Below, piece by piece: positions 1-9,506 of a DNA stretch of 64,000 nt; the first letter of the stretch is position 1; each line of letters begins with the position of its first letter. Made by a program: the position numbers and the translations under genes. The notes under the pieces were generated by a model. That model did no database searches. It saw only the letters and a list, made by a program, of their open reading frames with translations, and was not told the DNA's origin. Source of the DNA: Rhizaria sp. SCN 62-66 (taxonomy: Eukaryota; Rhizaria, unplaced); the NCBI GenBank assembly GCA_001724265.1, contig MEDY01000105.1, positions 32,892 through 96,891 of the forward strand. Reading direction: 5' to 3'.

Positions 1-1
1 C

Positions 2-3000
2 GCGCTGACCGACGACGAGCGCTCGCTGTCGTCGCTGCACATCAACCAGCTGCGCGATCTCGACGTCTTCTCGCAGTCCGCGCTGCCCAACATCCCCGCG
101 GGCCCCTCGGCCAACCCGGCCGCCGCCGCGGCCTCGGGCTCAAACGCCGCGGCGTCGACGATGCATGACATCCACTCGGCGTCGCTGTCTTTGCTGTCGT
201 CCTCTGCCGCCGCGCGCGGCGTGCACCGCCTGGACCGCCGCGAGGACGCCATGCTGTCGATCCTCTCGGGCGCCTTCGACGCCATCGCCGCCGCCACGGG
301 CACTGACGCCGAGGACCCGCTCTCGCACTACTACGCGCCCTCGACCGAGGACGAGGACGCCGGGCTCCATGGCGCCGTCGCCGCGCCACGCAAGCTCATC
401 CGCGCGCTCGCGGCCTCGGGCAAGGACGCCACCAGCGTGCTGCAGATGCCGCTCTGGTTCATCAACTCGTCGCTCGCCGCCGCGTATCCCGCCGAGGCCG
501 CCGCGGGCGCCACTCCCGCTGCGCTCACCATGCTCAGCGCTGGCGTGGGCGCCTCGGCCAGTGCGCTCGCCACGTCCGCCGCTGCGGCCGCGCTGCGCCT
601 GCCGGCCTCGGTCTCTCGCGCGCAGACCGACCTGGCGCTGGAGCTCGACGCGGCGCTGCACGCGGCCTTCACGGCCGTGCGCAAGATGCGCACGCGCGTC
701 GCCACGCCGATGGCTTCGCAGACGGACATGCCGCGCCCGCAGGTGCTGCGCATGCAGGGCTTCATGGAGCACCTCTTCGCGCTGTGCTCCGAGGCCGCCA
801 CCGCGCTCGCCCGCGCTGCGCCCGCCTCGCACGCGCTGCGCCACTGGGTGGCCGCCACCGCCGTCGTTGCCGCCACCCCGTTGACCGACGCAGCGCCTGC
901 GTCCGCCTCGGCGACGTCGACTGAGACGGCCCAGTTGGCGCTGCGCCGCGCGTCGACGCTGGTGCAGAGCATGCTCGAGGCCGCCGAGGGCGAGGTCGCG
1001 CTGCTGCACCGAGTGCACGCCACAATGCGCTCGCAGGGCTCCTCCGTCTCGGTCGCGGCCACGACGCAGCCCGCGTTGGCGGCGATCGCCGCCCGCATCA
1101 CCGCGCTGTCCACCTCTGCGCCCGCCACGCAGCCCGCGCTCGCGGCGCTGTCGCTGCCCCGCGGCGTGCTGCCCGCCCTGCGCGCGCTGCACACGCGCCT
1201 GTCGTCCGCCGTCGCATTCATCGCGCCCGAGCACCTCTCGGCCGCGCCCGCCGCCGAGTGGCAGGCCCTGGTGGCCGACGCCGCCGCCGCGCTGGCCGCG
1301 GCCGCGCTTGACGCCGTGCGCGCGCTGCTGGGCGGCCGCTACACCACCGCCATCGCGGTGCTGCCCTTCTCCGCGCTCGCCACGGCGACGTCGCCCGCCG
1401 CGCTCGCGTACGGCACTGACGAACGCGCGCTTGGCGCCGCGGGCGACGCCGTGCTGCGCGGCCGCCTCGCTGCCACGGGCCCCGGCTCGCGCTTCTTGCC
1501 CGGCCCCGTCGCGCCTTGGCGCAGCCTCTGCGCTACGCTCTTCGCCGACAGCCAGCAGCAGCAGCTGTCCGCGGCCGCCAGCAGCACTGCCGCTGCCGGC
1601 TCCGCGGCCGTCGCCACCGCGCTCACGCTCGCGCCCTCTGCGGCGCACTCGGCGAACGTGGTGACGCGCGCGCTGGACTCGGTGCTGGTGCTCGTGCAGG
1701 ACGTGTACCGCGACTCCAAGGCGCGCGTCATCGCGCACAAGAAGGCCGAGGCCGAGCGCAAGGAGCTCCGTCGCCAGCGCGAGGAGGCCATGGCCGCCGC
1801 GCGCGCTAAGGCCGCTGCGACCGCTGCCGCCACCGCCGCCAAGTTTGGCAGCGGCGTCCACGCCATGCACGATGACGTCGCTGCTGTTGACGATGACGAC
1901 GTCGAGGGCGCCGCTGCCGAGGCCGACGCCGAGGCCGCAAAGCGCGACGGTTACGACCCCGACGACATCCCGGTCCTCTCGAGCGCGGACGTCGACGAGA
2001 ACGGACTGCTGACGCGCCTCTCCGGCGTCGACGCCGCGCTCTACGCGCCCCAGGTTGCGCGCCTGCTCGCGCGCCTCTCGGCCATGGGCCAGGCCTACTC
2101 CGACCTCGACACCGCCGTCAAGCGCGCCCGTGCCGCCGTCGCCAGCTCCGCCGTGCCCGCTGCTGCTGTCTCTGCGCCCAAGAAGTCGGCCAAGACTGCC
2201 AAGGGCAAGAAGGCCGCTGCTGCCGCCGCTGCCGCTTCTTCTGAGGACGGCGCTGATGTGACCGAGGCCCAAGTGGCTGCGGTCGCCGCGCTCGAGGCCC
2301 AGCGCGCGCGCATGGCGCGCTCCATCGGTCTGCTTGCGCCCTTCGTGGAGCAGATCTCGCTGCTGACGGCGCGCCACACCGTGGCCGCGATGGGCAGCAC
2401 GCGCGGCGCGCTGCGCCTGCTGCAGGTACTGCTGGCCGTGTTCAACGTGATCCTGGTCAAGGGTCTGTGCCGCCGCCCCGACGAAGACGACGACGGCAAG
2501 GGCGACGGCGAGGGCGACTCGGGCGACGCGCAGGCCGGCACGGGCATGGGCCAGGGCTCCGGCTCCGAGGATGTGAGCGACCAGATCACGGACGAGGAGC
2601 AGCTACTGGGCACCAAGAACGAGCGCAACGACCCGAACCAGCCGCAGAACAAGGACCAGGACATGGACAAGGGCGTCGACATGACCAACGACTTCGACGG
2701 CGACATGATGGACGTACCCAAGGACCAGCGCGAGCAGGAGCAGCAAGACCAGGACGATGGCGACGACATGGACAAGGAGATGGGCGACCTCGAGAACGAG
2801 GAGCAGGACGTCGTCGACGAGAAGCTGTGGAACCCCAACGAGGACCACGAGGAGGACATCGACCGCAGCAAGGAGAACCGCGAGGACGGCGGCGTCCAGG
2901 GCGCCGAAGACCAGAAGGAGATGGTCGCCGGCGACGACGACGCTGCCGACGATAACAAGGACGACAAGAAGGACAAGGACGACAAGAAGGACAAGAACAA

Positions 3001-5785
3001 GAAGGAGGAAAAGAAGAAGGACGACGCCAAGGCCGAAGACGACAAGGACCCGGGCGACGACTCCGAGCAGGAGGGTGGCGACGACAAGGCCGACAAGGGC
3101 GACGGCAAGGACCAGAACCAGGACCAGGAGGACGAGAAGAACGACGAAGACCTGGGCCAGGTGAACGTGGACGACGAGAACCGGCGCGAGGAGTCGCACG
3201 GCATCGAGCCCACTGACATCCCCGACGACATCGACCTGGACGGCAAGGACGACAGCGACGTCGACGCCGACGCCGGCGAGGAAGATGGCGGCAAGGAGCA
3301 GAGCGAGGACGATGCCGACGACGACAAGAAGAACGCCGAGGACGACGAAGACGCGCTTAAGGAGGAGAAGGGCGACTTGACCGAGGACATGAAGGACTCG
3401 GAGAACCAGGACGCGCCCGGCAGCGACGACGACAACGAGCACAACCGCGATATGCACGACGACGACGAAGCACCCGCCGAGGACGAGAAGGAAGACGGCG
3501 CCGACGACGATAACGAGGGCCGCGACGAGAACTCGCGTCTGGACGACGAGGACGACAAGCAGGATGAGAACGAGGACGACGAGGCCGACAAGCCGCAGAA
3601 CAACGACTCGGTCGCGCCTGTGGACCGCCCCGACGAGGCCGAGGACTCCGAGGGCGAGGCCAGCGACGCGGACAACGAGGACAAGAACCTCGACCGCGAA
3701 GACGAGGGCGCCGGCGCCGAGGACCAGGCGCAGCAGGCGGACCAGTCCGCCGACGCGGACCTCGGCCAGCAGGGCGGGCTCGACACGCAGGGCAACGACG
3801 ACGACAAGTCGACCAAGAAGAAGCCCAAGGAGGCGCAGGACGACAAGGCGCAGCCCAAGGAGCAGAAGGACCAGCAGGACCAGCAGGAGGCGCAGGAGGC
3901 CTCCGCCGACGCCGCGCAGCAGTCGTCACAAGGCGAGGCAGGTGAGTACCGCGACGAGCAGGACGAGAAGGTTCACGGCCGCGCCCCGCGCGAGGAGAAG
4001 CAGCAGAAGCAGCAGGACAAGAAGCCCCAGAAGCCGCAGAAGAAGGACAATCCGTTCTCGAGCCTGGGCGACGCGCTCAAGAAGTGGCGCGAGCGGCTCG
4101 ACATCCTCGAGACGGAGGAGGTGGGCAATGAGCAGAAGGAGATGCCCGCGCCCGACGCCGACTCGGAGCGCGAGAAGACCGTGGTCGAGGAGGAGGGCGA
4201 CGACGACGGCGCCGGCGGCGAGGACGAGGACGACACGGACGAGCCCATGAGCGGCAAGGTCGAGCACGCACGCAAGAACGAGCGCGCGGACGCGCAGGTA
4301 ATGGCCGACGTCGACGAGCACGACGAGGACAGCACGATCCCGCAGCGCCCCGAGGAGCAGAAGGTCGAGGAGGCCGACGGCACCGAGGGCAAGACCGAGC
4401 TCGAGTCGGCCAAGGACGAGAACGTCGAGGACAAGGCCGACCAGGACAAGGAGGGCGAGGGCGGCGATGAGATGAAGGACGAGGACGAGCAAGAGGCGCC
4501 CAAGCAGCCCCCGCCGCGCCTCGCCAAGAACTCTGAGAAGAAGCAGCGCAAGGACACTGCCGAGGAGCAGCGCGAGGGCGCCGGCGAGGACAAGGAGGAC
4601 GAGGACGAGGAGGACGCCGAGGCTGACCTCGCCGACGAATTCGGCGACCCCTTCGACTTCGACTCGCTCTCGGCCGCGGACCCCTCTGCCGCCGCGGCCT
4701 CGGGCCACTTCACGGGCGACACCGACGCGCCCGCCGACGCGCCCGCCGCGGACGCCGCGGCGCCGAGCGCCGAGGATGCCGAGGCACAGGCCGCGCTGAC
4801 GGCCGACGCACTGCAGGCGATGCGCGACGATCTGGACCGCGACATGAGCGAGTTCAACGCCGATGGCGGCGCCGGCAGCGCGGGCGGCGTGTCGCGCGGC
4901 GAGCGCGCCGCCAAGCTCTGGCAGACGCTGACCACTGTGACGGGCGACCTCGCGCAGCAGCTGTGCGAACAGCTGCGTATCATCCTCGAGCCGTCGCTGG
5001 CGAGCAAGCTGGCGGGCGACTTCCGCACCGGCAAGCGCATCAACATCAAGAAGATCATCCCCTTTATCGCTTCGCAGTTCCGCCGCGACAAGATCTGGCT
5101 GCGCCGCACCGCGCCCAACAAGCGTAACTACCAGGTGCTCATCGCCATCGACGACTCGGGCTCGATGCGCGCCAACAAGGCCGGCCGCGTCGCGCTCGAG
5201 GCGCTGGCCGTGCTGTGCCAGTCGCTGACGCAGCTCGAGGTGGGCGAGATCTCGGTCGTCTCATTCGGCGACCAGGTGCGCCTGTTGCACCCCTTTCAGG
5301 CGCCCTTCACGCCAGAGTCGGGCGCGTACGTCGTGTCGGCGTTTGAGTTCGCGCAGCGACAGACGCACTGGCCATCGCTGCTGCAGCGCGTGACGGCTGT
5401 GCTGGACCACGCGCGCGACCCCAACGGCGCGGGCGGACAGGGCGACACGGAGAACCTGCAGCTCGTGTTCGTTATCTCTGACGCGCGCGTGCAGCAGGAC
5501 CGCGAGCTCGTCGCGCGGCTCACGCGCGAGGCGCTCGAGAAGCGCCAGCTGCTGTGTATGCTCATCATCGACTCCGAGGACGAGAAGAACTCGATCATGA
5601 ACATCAAGTCAGTGGTGTACCCGCAGATGCTGCCTAACGGGCAGATGGGCAAGATCAAGGTCGTTGACTATCTGGAGAACTTCCCCTTCCCCTACTACAC
5701 CATTCTGCGCAACATCCACGCGCTGCCCGAGACGGTGGCCGAGGCACTGCGCGAGTGGTTCGAGATGATCCAACGCTCTAACTAA
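2..5785 (+). CDS. MDN1: Midasin, C-terminal part (AAA ATPase of 60S ribosome assembly), 5' end outside window
   Basis: The frame is open from base 2 with no stop upstream, so the gene enters from the left and only the last ~1927 codons are seen. Midasin is the giant dynein-like AAA ATPase that strips assembly factors from pre-60S particles in the nucleus. The visible part has the family layout: a helical linker, an extremely Asp/Glu-rich region (about bases 2480-4660), a conserved segment just before the terminal domain (bases ~5035-5115, with GKRINIKKIIPFIAS), then a VWA/MIDAS domain. The metal site reads DDSGSM (bases ~5152-5169), the DxSxS motif that binds Ubl domains of partners such as Rsa4 and Ytm1 in the family. 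An ISDAR segment (~5476) supplies a later MIDAS Asp. The gene ends in TAA. No introns are visible. The AAA ring domains are not in the window. Confidence 0.95.
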   Translation, partial: ALTDDERSLSSLHINQLRDLDVFSQSALPNIPAGPSANPAAAAASGSNAAASTMHDIHSASLSLLSSSAAARGVHRLDRREDAMLSILSGAFDAIAAATGTDAEDPLSHYYAPSTEDEDAGLHGAVAAPRKLIRALAASGKDATSVLQMPLWFINSSLAAAYPAEAAAGATPAALTMLSAGVGASASALATSAAAAALRLPASVSRAQTDLALELDAALHAAFTAVRKMRTRVATPMASQTDMPRPQVLRMQGFMEHLFALCSEAATALARAAPASHALRHWVAATAVVAATPLTDAAPASASATSTETAQLALRRASTLVQSMLEAAEGEVALLHRVHATMRSQGSSVSVAATTQPALAAIAARITALSTSAPATQPALAALSLPRGVLPALRALHTRLSSAVAFIAPEHLSAAPAAEWQALVADAAAALAAAALDAVRALLGGRYTTAIAVLPFSALATATSPAALAYGTDERALGAAGDAVLRGRLAATGPGSRFLPGPVAPWRSLCATLFADSQQQQLSAAASSTAAAGSAAVATALTLAPSAAHSANVVTRALDSVLVLVQDVYRDSKARVIAHKKAEAERKELRRQREEAMAAARAKAAATAAATAAKFGSGVHAMHDDVAAVDDDDVEGAAAEADAEAAKRDGYDPDDIPVLSSADVDENGLLTRLSGVDAALYAPQVARLLARLSAMGQAYSDLDTAVKRARAAVASSAVPAAAVSAPKKSAKTAKGKKAAAAAAAASSEDGADVTEAQVAAVAALEAQRARMARSIGLLAPFVEQISLLTARHTVAAMGSTRGALRLLQVLLAVFNVILVKGLCRRPDEDDDGKGDGEGDSGDAQAGTGMGQGSGSEDVSDQITDEEQLLGTKNERNDPNQPQNKDQDMDKGVDMTNDFDGDMMDVPKDQREQEQQDQDDGDDMDKEMGDLENEEQDVVDEKLWNPNEDHEEDIDRSKENREDGGVQGAEDQKEMVAGDDDAADDNKDDKKDKDDKKDKNKKEEKKKDDAKAEDDKDPGDDSEQEGGDDKADKGDGKDQNQDQEDEKNDEDLGQVNVDDENRREESHGIEPTDIPDDIDLDGKDDSDVDADAGEEDGGKEQSEDDADDDKKNAEDDEDALKEEKGDLTEDMKDSENQDAPGSDDDNEHNRDMHDDDEAPAEDEKEDGADDDNEGRDENSRLDDEDDKQDENEDDEADKPQNNDSVAPVDRPDEAEDSEGEASDADNEDKNLDREDEGAGAEDQAQQADQSADADLGQQGGLDTQGNDDDKSTKKKPKEAQDDKAQPKEQKDQQDQQEAQEASADAAQQSSQGEAGEYRDEQDEKVHGRAPREEKQQKQQDKKPQKPQKKDNPFSSLGDALKKWRERLDILETEEVGNEQKEMPAPDADSEREKTVVEEEGDDDGAGGEDEDDTDEPMSGKVEHARKNERADAQVMADVDEHDEDSTIPQRPEEQKVEEADGTEGKTELESAKDENVEDKADQDKEGEGGDEMKDEDEQEAPKQPPPRLAKNSEKKQRKDTAEEQREGAGEDKEDEDEEDAEADLADEFGDPFDFDSLSAADPSAAAASGHFTGDTDAPADAPAADAAAPSAEDAEAQAALTADALQAMRDDLDRDMSEFNADGGAGSAGGVSRGERAAKLWQTLTTVTGDLAQQLCEQLRIILEPSLASKLAGDFRTGKRINIKKIIPFIASQFRRDKIWLRRTAPNKRNYQVLIAIDDSGSMRANKAGRVALEALAVLCQSLTQLEVGEISVVSFGDQVRLLHPFQAPFTPESGAYVVSAFEFAQRQTHWPSLLQRVTAVLDHARDPNGAGGQGDTENLQLVFVISDARVQQDRELVARLTREALEKRQLLCMLIIDSEDEKNSIMNIKSVVYPQMLPNGQMGKIKVVDYLENFPFPYYTILRNIHALPETVAEALREWFEMIQRSN

Positions 5786-6390
5786 GCATAATACGACGAG
5801 TGACTGATGACGCCACATTACACACACCACATTTTTACAAAAGCATTAAGAAAGCTCAGTTTCATTACTTTACCGTTTTATCTCAAACACATCGAACATG
5901 TTATTATTATAGCCACATCTCTATTATATATTAGTGGTCACAAATACAGCGTACTTTTAACTTCATGACTCGCTTCTGCACATTTGACACTGACATAATG
6001 TAATCGATGTATTCAAAGCTACAACATGGTACTTATACAAATAAACACAATGATACCAATACGTACATGTATATTCGACAATGCATGGGTCGATGAGCGA
6101 CGAAGCTCAGCTGCTAAACGACAGTCTTGGGAGTCAGGCTCCTACAATGTACGTGGGGCCACTTCAGACAGTCACGATAAATAAATAAAACAATCCAGAA
6201 GGATTGCTGCTCACATTAACACGGCGTATCATCTTTTTAACGCACATAATTGATATAATAAACACTAGGTATAACATCTTCTTGGCGTGCTGAATCGCAT
6301 CATCATGGTTGTGCAGCAGCTCAGCGGCGACTGTGCTGTCGGCAGACTGTCGTGCTGTATGCAGAGTAATTGACTGACAGTTAACTACGC
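5786..6390. other. Spacer between convergent MDN1 and CIAO2B genes
   Basis: This stretch is AT-rich and holds the two facing 3' ends. I see AATAAA-like sequences (for example near 6040 and 6179-6186) on the plus strand but no coding-type sequence and no RNA gene. Confidence 0.5.
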
Positions 6391-7408
6391 TCAGCGGCGG
6401 CTGCGGAGACCGAGACAGAGTGTGGTAACAATCCCGCGCAGAGTCGGGTTTTCCATCGCCGCCGACACGCGCTCCTTGTCGTTGATCTGCCGCGTGACTG
6501 CGTGGGCAGCAAGAGGAGAAGCGGATAAGAACGCAACAGTCAAATAGAAAACAGAGGGAAAAACAGGTTGAGAATAGATACAAGCGTGAGCGACGGATAA
6601 TCGTGCTGAGAGAGAAATAACATAACGTCGGATTATGATTAGCACAACAAAATCATATACTTAAGATGAAGACGTAGATTTGAACGTACTCTCGCGCTCG
6701 AGCATGTGTTTCCCTGGCGCGACGTGGATGTCGAATTTGACGTTCGGCACCGAGGTCCCCACGGCGTGCGCAAGGCACAGCCCAATCGTGGTAGCCTGCG
6801 AGCAGTGAGGCACGGTGGGCGTGAAACGCACCGACACGCAGGGCTCACCGCGCGGGGAACGCGACACGAAGACGTGCTTCTCGCGCACGACCTTGAGGTC
6901 CTCGAGCGTCATCTCGAACTCGGGGTCCTTGATCGCACTAATCAGGTCCCAGATCATGTCGCGGAAGTCCTGCAAGTCGTCGTCGTCGAGGTCCTCGGCC
7001 TCGGAGTCGCTGTCGATGTGCGTGGGCGCGCGCTGGGGCGGCGTCGAGAGCGTGCCTGAGAATCATCAAGGAGAAGGGTAGAGCGGGGAACGAAGTGTAG
7101 TGAGTGCGAGATGATGGCAAACATACGTGCAACAAAATGTGGGTAATGGTGGCGATGTGTAGTGGGTGCATACCGCTCGCTGAGGTGATCGTGAAGTCGT
7201 CAGCGCCGTCGGGGCCGCCGAGGCTGTGCAGCGCGACGTCGACGCCGCCCGCGCGACGCGCCTTCATCTCTTCTGACGCAAAAATCACCTTCGGGGCGCG
7301 GCGCGACGCGGCGCCAGCAGCGGGAACAATGGCGCCATCGGTGTCAGTGGCGGTAGAGTGGCGTGGCGGCGACACCGGGCGGTCATCATGCACCTCACGG
7401 GCTTGCAT
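6391..7408 (-). CDS. CIAO2B: CIAO2B/MIP18 family cytosolic Fe-S cluster targeting factor, 3 exons
   Basis: Model: complement(join(6391..6497, 6690..7055, 7174..7408)), 235 aa, ends TGA. Both introns are phase 1 (donors GTATGC and GTACGT, AG acceptors) and joining restores the family frame exactly. The protein carries the DUF59/MIP18 core: IKDPEFEMTLEDLKVV, then VRFTPTVPHCSQATTIGLCL with the invariant reactive Cys, and finally INDKERVSAAMEN before the C-terminus. Family role: with CIAO1 and MMS19 it delivers 4Fe-4S clusters to cytosolic and nuclear proteins. The N-terminal ~90 residues are longer than in animals, include an acidic stretch, and are not conserved. The start chosen is the first ATG after a pyrimidine-rich stretch ending in TTAG (~7445), so an extra upstream exon is possible. 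The usual N-terminal NANP-type motif is not visible. Confidence 0.92.
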
Positions 7409-7840
7409 ACGGAGTCGAGGTGCGGGGTCGTGCTGCTTGAACGAACAAGTTGCTAAGTGAAACACAAAGAGAAATGAGAAAGACATTATTAAGAGAGAAT
7501 ACTTTCACGTCGTCAATGAATATTATATCTATACGTCAGAGCTAGTAACGGAGGCTGCGTCATGATATATATCTTTTTGTAAGCAATTTCCTCGTTCTCG
7601 ACCCGTTGCAGAGTCTTCGTGTCGCAAAATGTTGCAAAACAGGATGCTGCGACAATTAAATGATAAATCCCACTTTTGACTTCTGCTATGGGCTTTACAC
7701 GACGGATTCTGTATGCCGTGCTGTTTTACTATCTATTGGCCTCCGCCTGACCGGTATCTGCTGCGAAATGTGGGTCGTGTGATGACGCGAAGCTAACGTT
7801 ACTGACAATCAGGGCGAGATAATGGAGGCTGAATTGACCG
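7409..7840. other. Spacer upstream of CIAO2B and before the ABC relic
   Basis: AT-rich, without recognisable coding sequence. It is the presumed CIAO2B promoter, possibly containing a short non-coding first exon, because a pyrimidine tract and TTAG acceptor-like site lie at about 7446-7480 on the minus strand. Confidence 0.4.
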
Positions 7841-8528
7841 ATCCTTGCAACCCTGCGACATGACAGCTTTATGGCCACGATTTTTGGTTCCAGCAATCAC
7901 GCCGGTTTTTTGCTGCCGAGCCTGGTGCAGGACCGCGTGGTCCTGTACCGTGGGCTTTCCTCGGCCGTGTACCCGGCGTGGTGGGGCATCGCAGGCTTCG
8001 TCAACGAGTGCGTGTGGTGCATCTTCACCGCGTTCATCGTCCAGATCCCGATGTACTTCCTGTCGGCCTCTCGCTGTCGCCGGCGATCTTCTTCCAACAG
8101 TATTTCGCCACCTACTTTCTCTGCTTGACCTACATCAGCATGTATGTCTTGCTTCCTCTCAAGTGCCTGCCCCAACCTTGTCGTCGCCGGCGTATTCCAA
8201 GGCGTTTATTTCGGCTTGTTTAACAGCTCCAGCGGGGTTGCGGTGCCTTATCCGAGCGTTCCGCGTGGATGGGTCTGGATGTTTCGCATGCTTCCGACGT
8301 CTCAGGCGCCCGTTATGCCTCAGCTGGGCGACTGCTCGCTGCTGCCGCTGTGCGGACCTTTGATCGAGGTCGTTCAGGGAACGGAGACTTAAGATGATGT
8401 ATCTGGCTGAGTTTGGCAAGCAATATCTCGGCTTTAGCTTCGGAGGATGGGGCTCGTCGACTGGGTGGGTGCTTCTGTACATTGTCGTTGTGCAAATCCT
8501 CACACGGATGAACTTCTCGCAGCTGTAA
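7841..8528 (+). pseudogene. Relic of an ABCG/PDR-type ABC transporter (C-terminal membrane half)
   Basis: Three frames must be stitched to follow one protein. Frame 2 from about 7862 reads VQDRVVLYRGLSSAVYPAWW, the loop that precedes TM helices in PDR/ABCG transporters, up to IVQIPMYFL near 8062. A one-base loss moves it to frame 1 (VGLSLSPAIFFQQYFATYF, ~8064-8143). Another shift returns it to frame 2 (ACPNLVVAGVFQGVYFGLF and PSVPRGWVWMFRM, ~8165-8292), and the last piece is in frame 3 (~8394-8528, ending TAA). The order of motifs matches the second ABC2 membrane domain, but no ATPase domain is present upstream. The pieces are short and lack the strong GC bias of neighbouring genes. I read it as a decayed 3' fragment rather than a spliced gene, because the breaks are single-base or lack intron-sized GT-AG gaps. 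Confidence 0.7.
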
Positions 8529-9506
8529 GCCGTCCACTCGTTTGTCGTTTCTGTTGTCATTTCACAGTAGAAATAATTTTTGTGACTTGTGCATAATTGC
8601 GGTTTGTGTGGTTATATTCATTTTGTTGTTGATCGATAATGTTCTCTCTAGAGTGACTTGACAACAACACCTCACGGACAGTCTTTGGTGAGTCGAACGG
8701 ATAGCGCAATGTGTGTGATATTGTTCTGGTGTCGATAAGTGGGCAGTTTGAAGTCTTACTCAGTTGCACTGGTGTTGCTCTCCACTTGTTCATGTACCAA
8801 CAAGATGATCACACGTTGCTATTCCGATGAATGTGACACAATCCTTGTTCTTGTTGTGACGAAGTGACGCTTTGCAGAATAGAGAGGATATTGGAGGGAA
8901 CTTTTGAACGTGTGTGATCGTGAATATATTGCAGACATGAGTACTACAAAACGCGCAGAGCTATATCCTATAATGAAATCAAAGAGGAATCTCGTTTTAA
9001 CTCGATTCTGGTTGTATTATGTGTTTTTCGCAAGTGTGACCGTGAGTGGTAAGGCCACGTGACTGATGCAAACGAACAAAGAGCCTTGATATCTTTATAG
9101 ACCCGCGAACCTGTCAGCTGATGCCCACTGAGAAGTGGATTAAGATAATAAGGTGTGAAGAACTATTTGATAATTTGCACTCTCTCGACTTATTCGTGCA
9201 AAAATGCCTGCTTTCTGGGCGAGAAGATTCTTGAGAGGCCGCCGAAAAGGAGACATTGGCGCTTATCTTTGCCGATCTTTTTCACACCTTTCCAGACGTG
9301 ACACGGAAAGGCCCTTTACATGGCAAAATGGAAATTTGTTATTGAACTTAACTAAACTTTGTCATTTAAGAGAGGTTGTTGTTTATGCCGTCAAACTCCT
9401 CTAGTTTAATCCTTCTAAGCCTCTTCTCATCATGACTCATGAATCCACTTCTTCCGACTCCCTCTACCTATCACCATTCAATTGTTCTCCCCCTTAGACC
9501 CATCCC
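8529..9506. other. Intergenic region upstream of the alpha-mannosidase
   Basis: About 1 kb of AT-rich sequence. A 66-codon ORF at 9204-9404 lacks coding-like composition and any recognisable motif. The last ~100 bases before the ATG are rich in C and T (CTTCTTCCGACTCCCTC, CTCCCCCTTAG), probably the 5' leader of the mannosidase mRNA, and could also be a 3' splice site. Confidence 0.4.

Noticed and set aside
140-2377. 745-codon minus-strand ORF opposite midasin
   Set aside because: Arg/Gly-rich shadow of a GC-rich gene; the plus frame carries the conserved protein and nothing recognisable is on the minus strand.
8126-8170. Very short intron (about 22 nt) rescuing the ABC transporter frame
   Set aside because: Far shorter than the other introns, and the other breaks need separate single-base shifts, so decay is simpler.
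9204-9404. 66-codon ORF upstream of the mannosidase
   Set aside because: Spacer-like composition and no similarity to any family I know.
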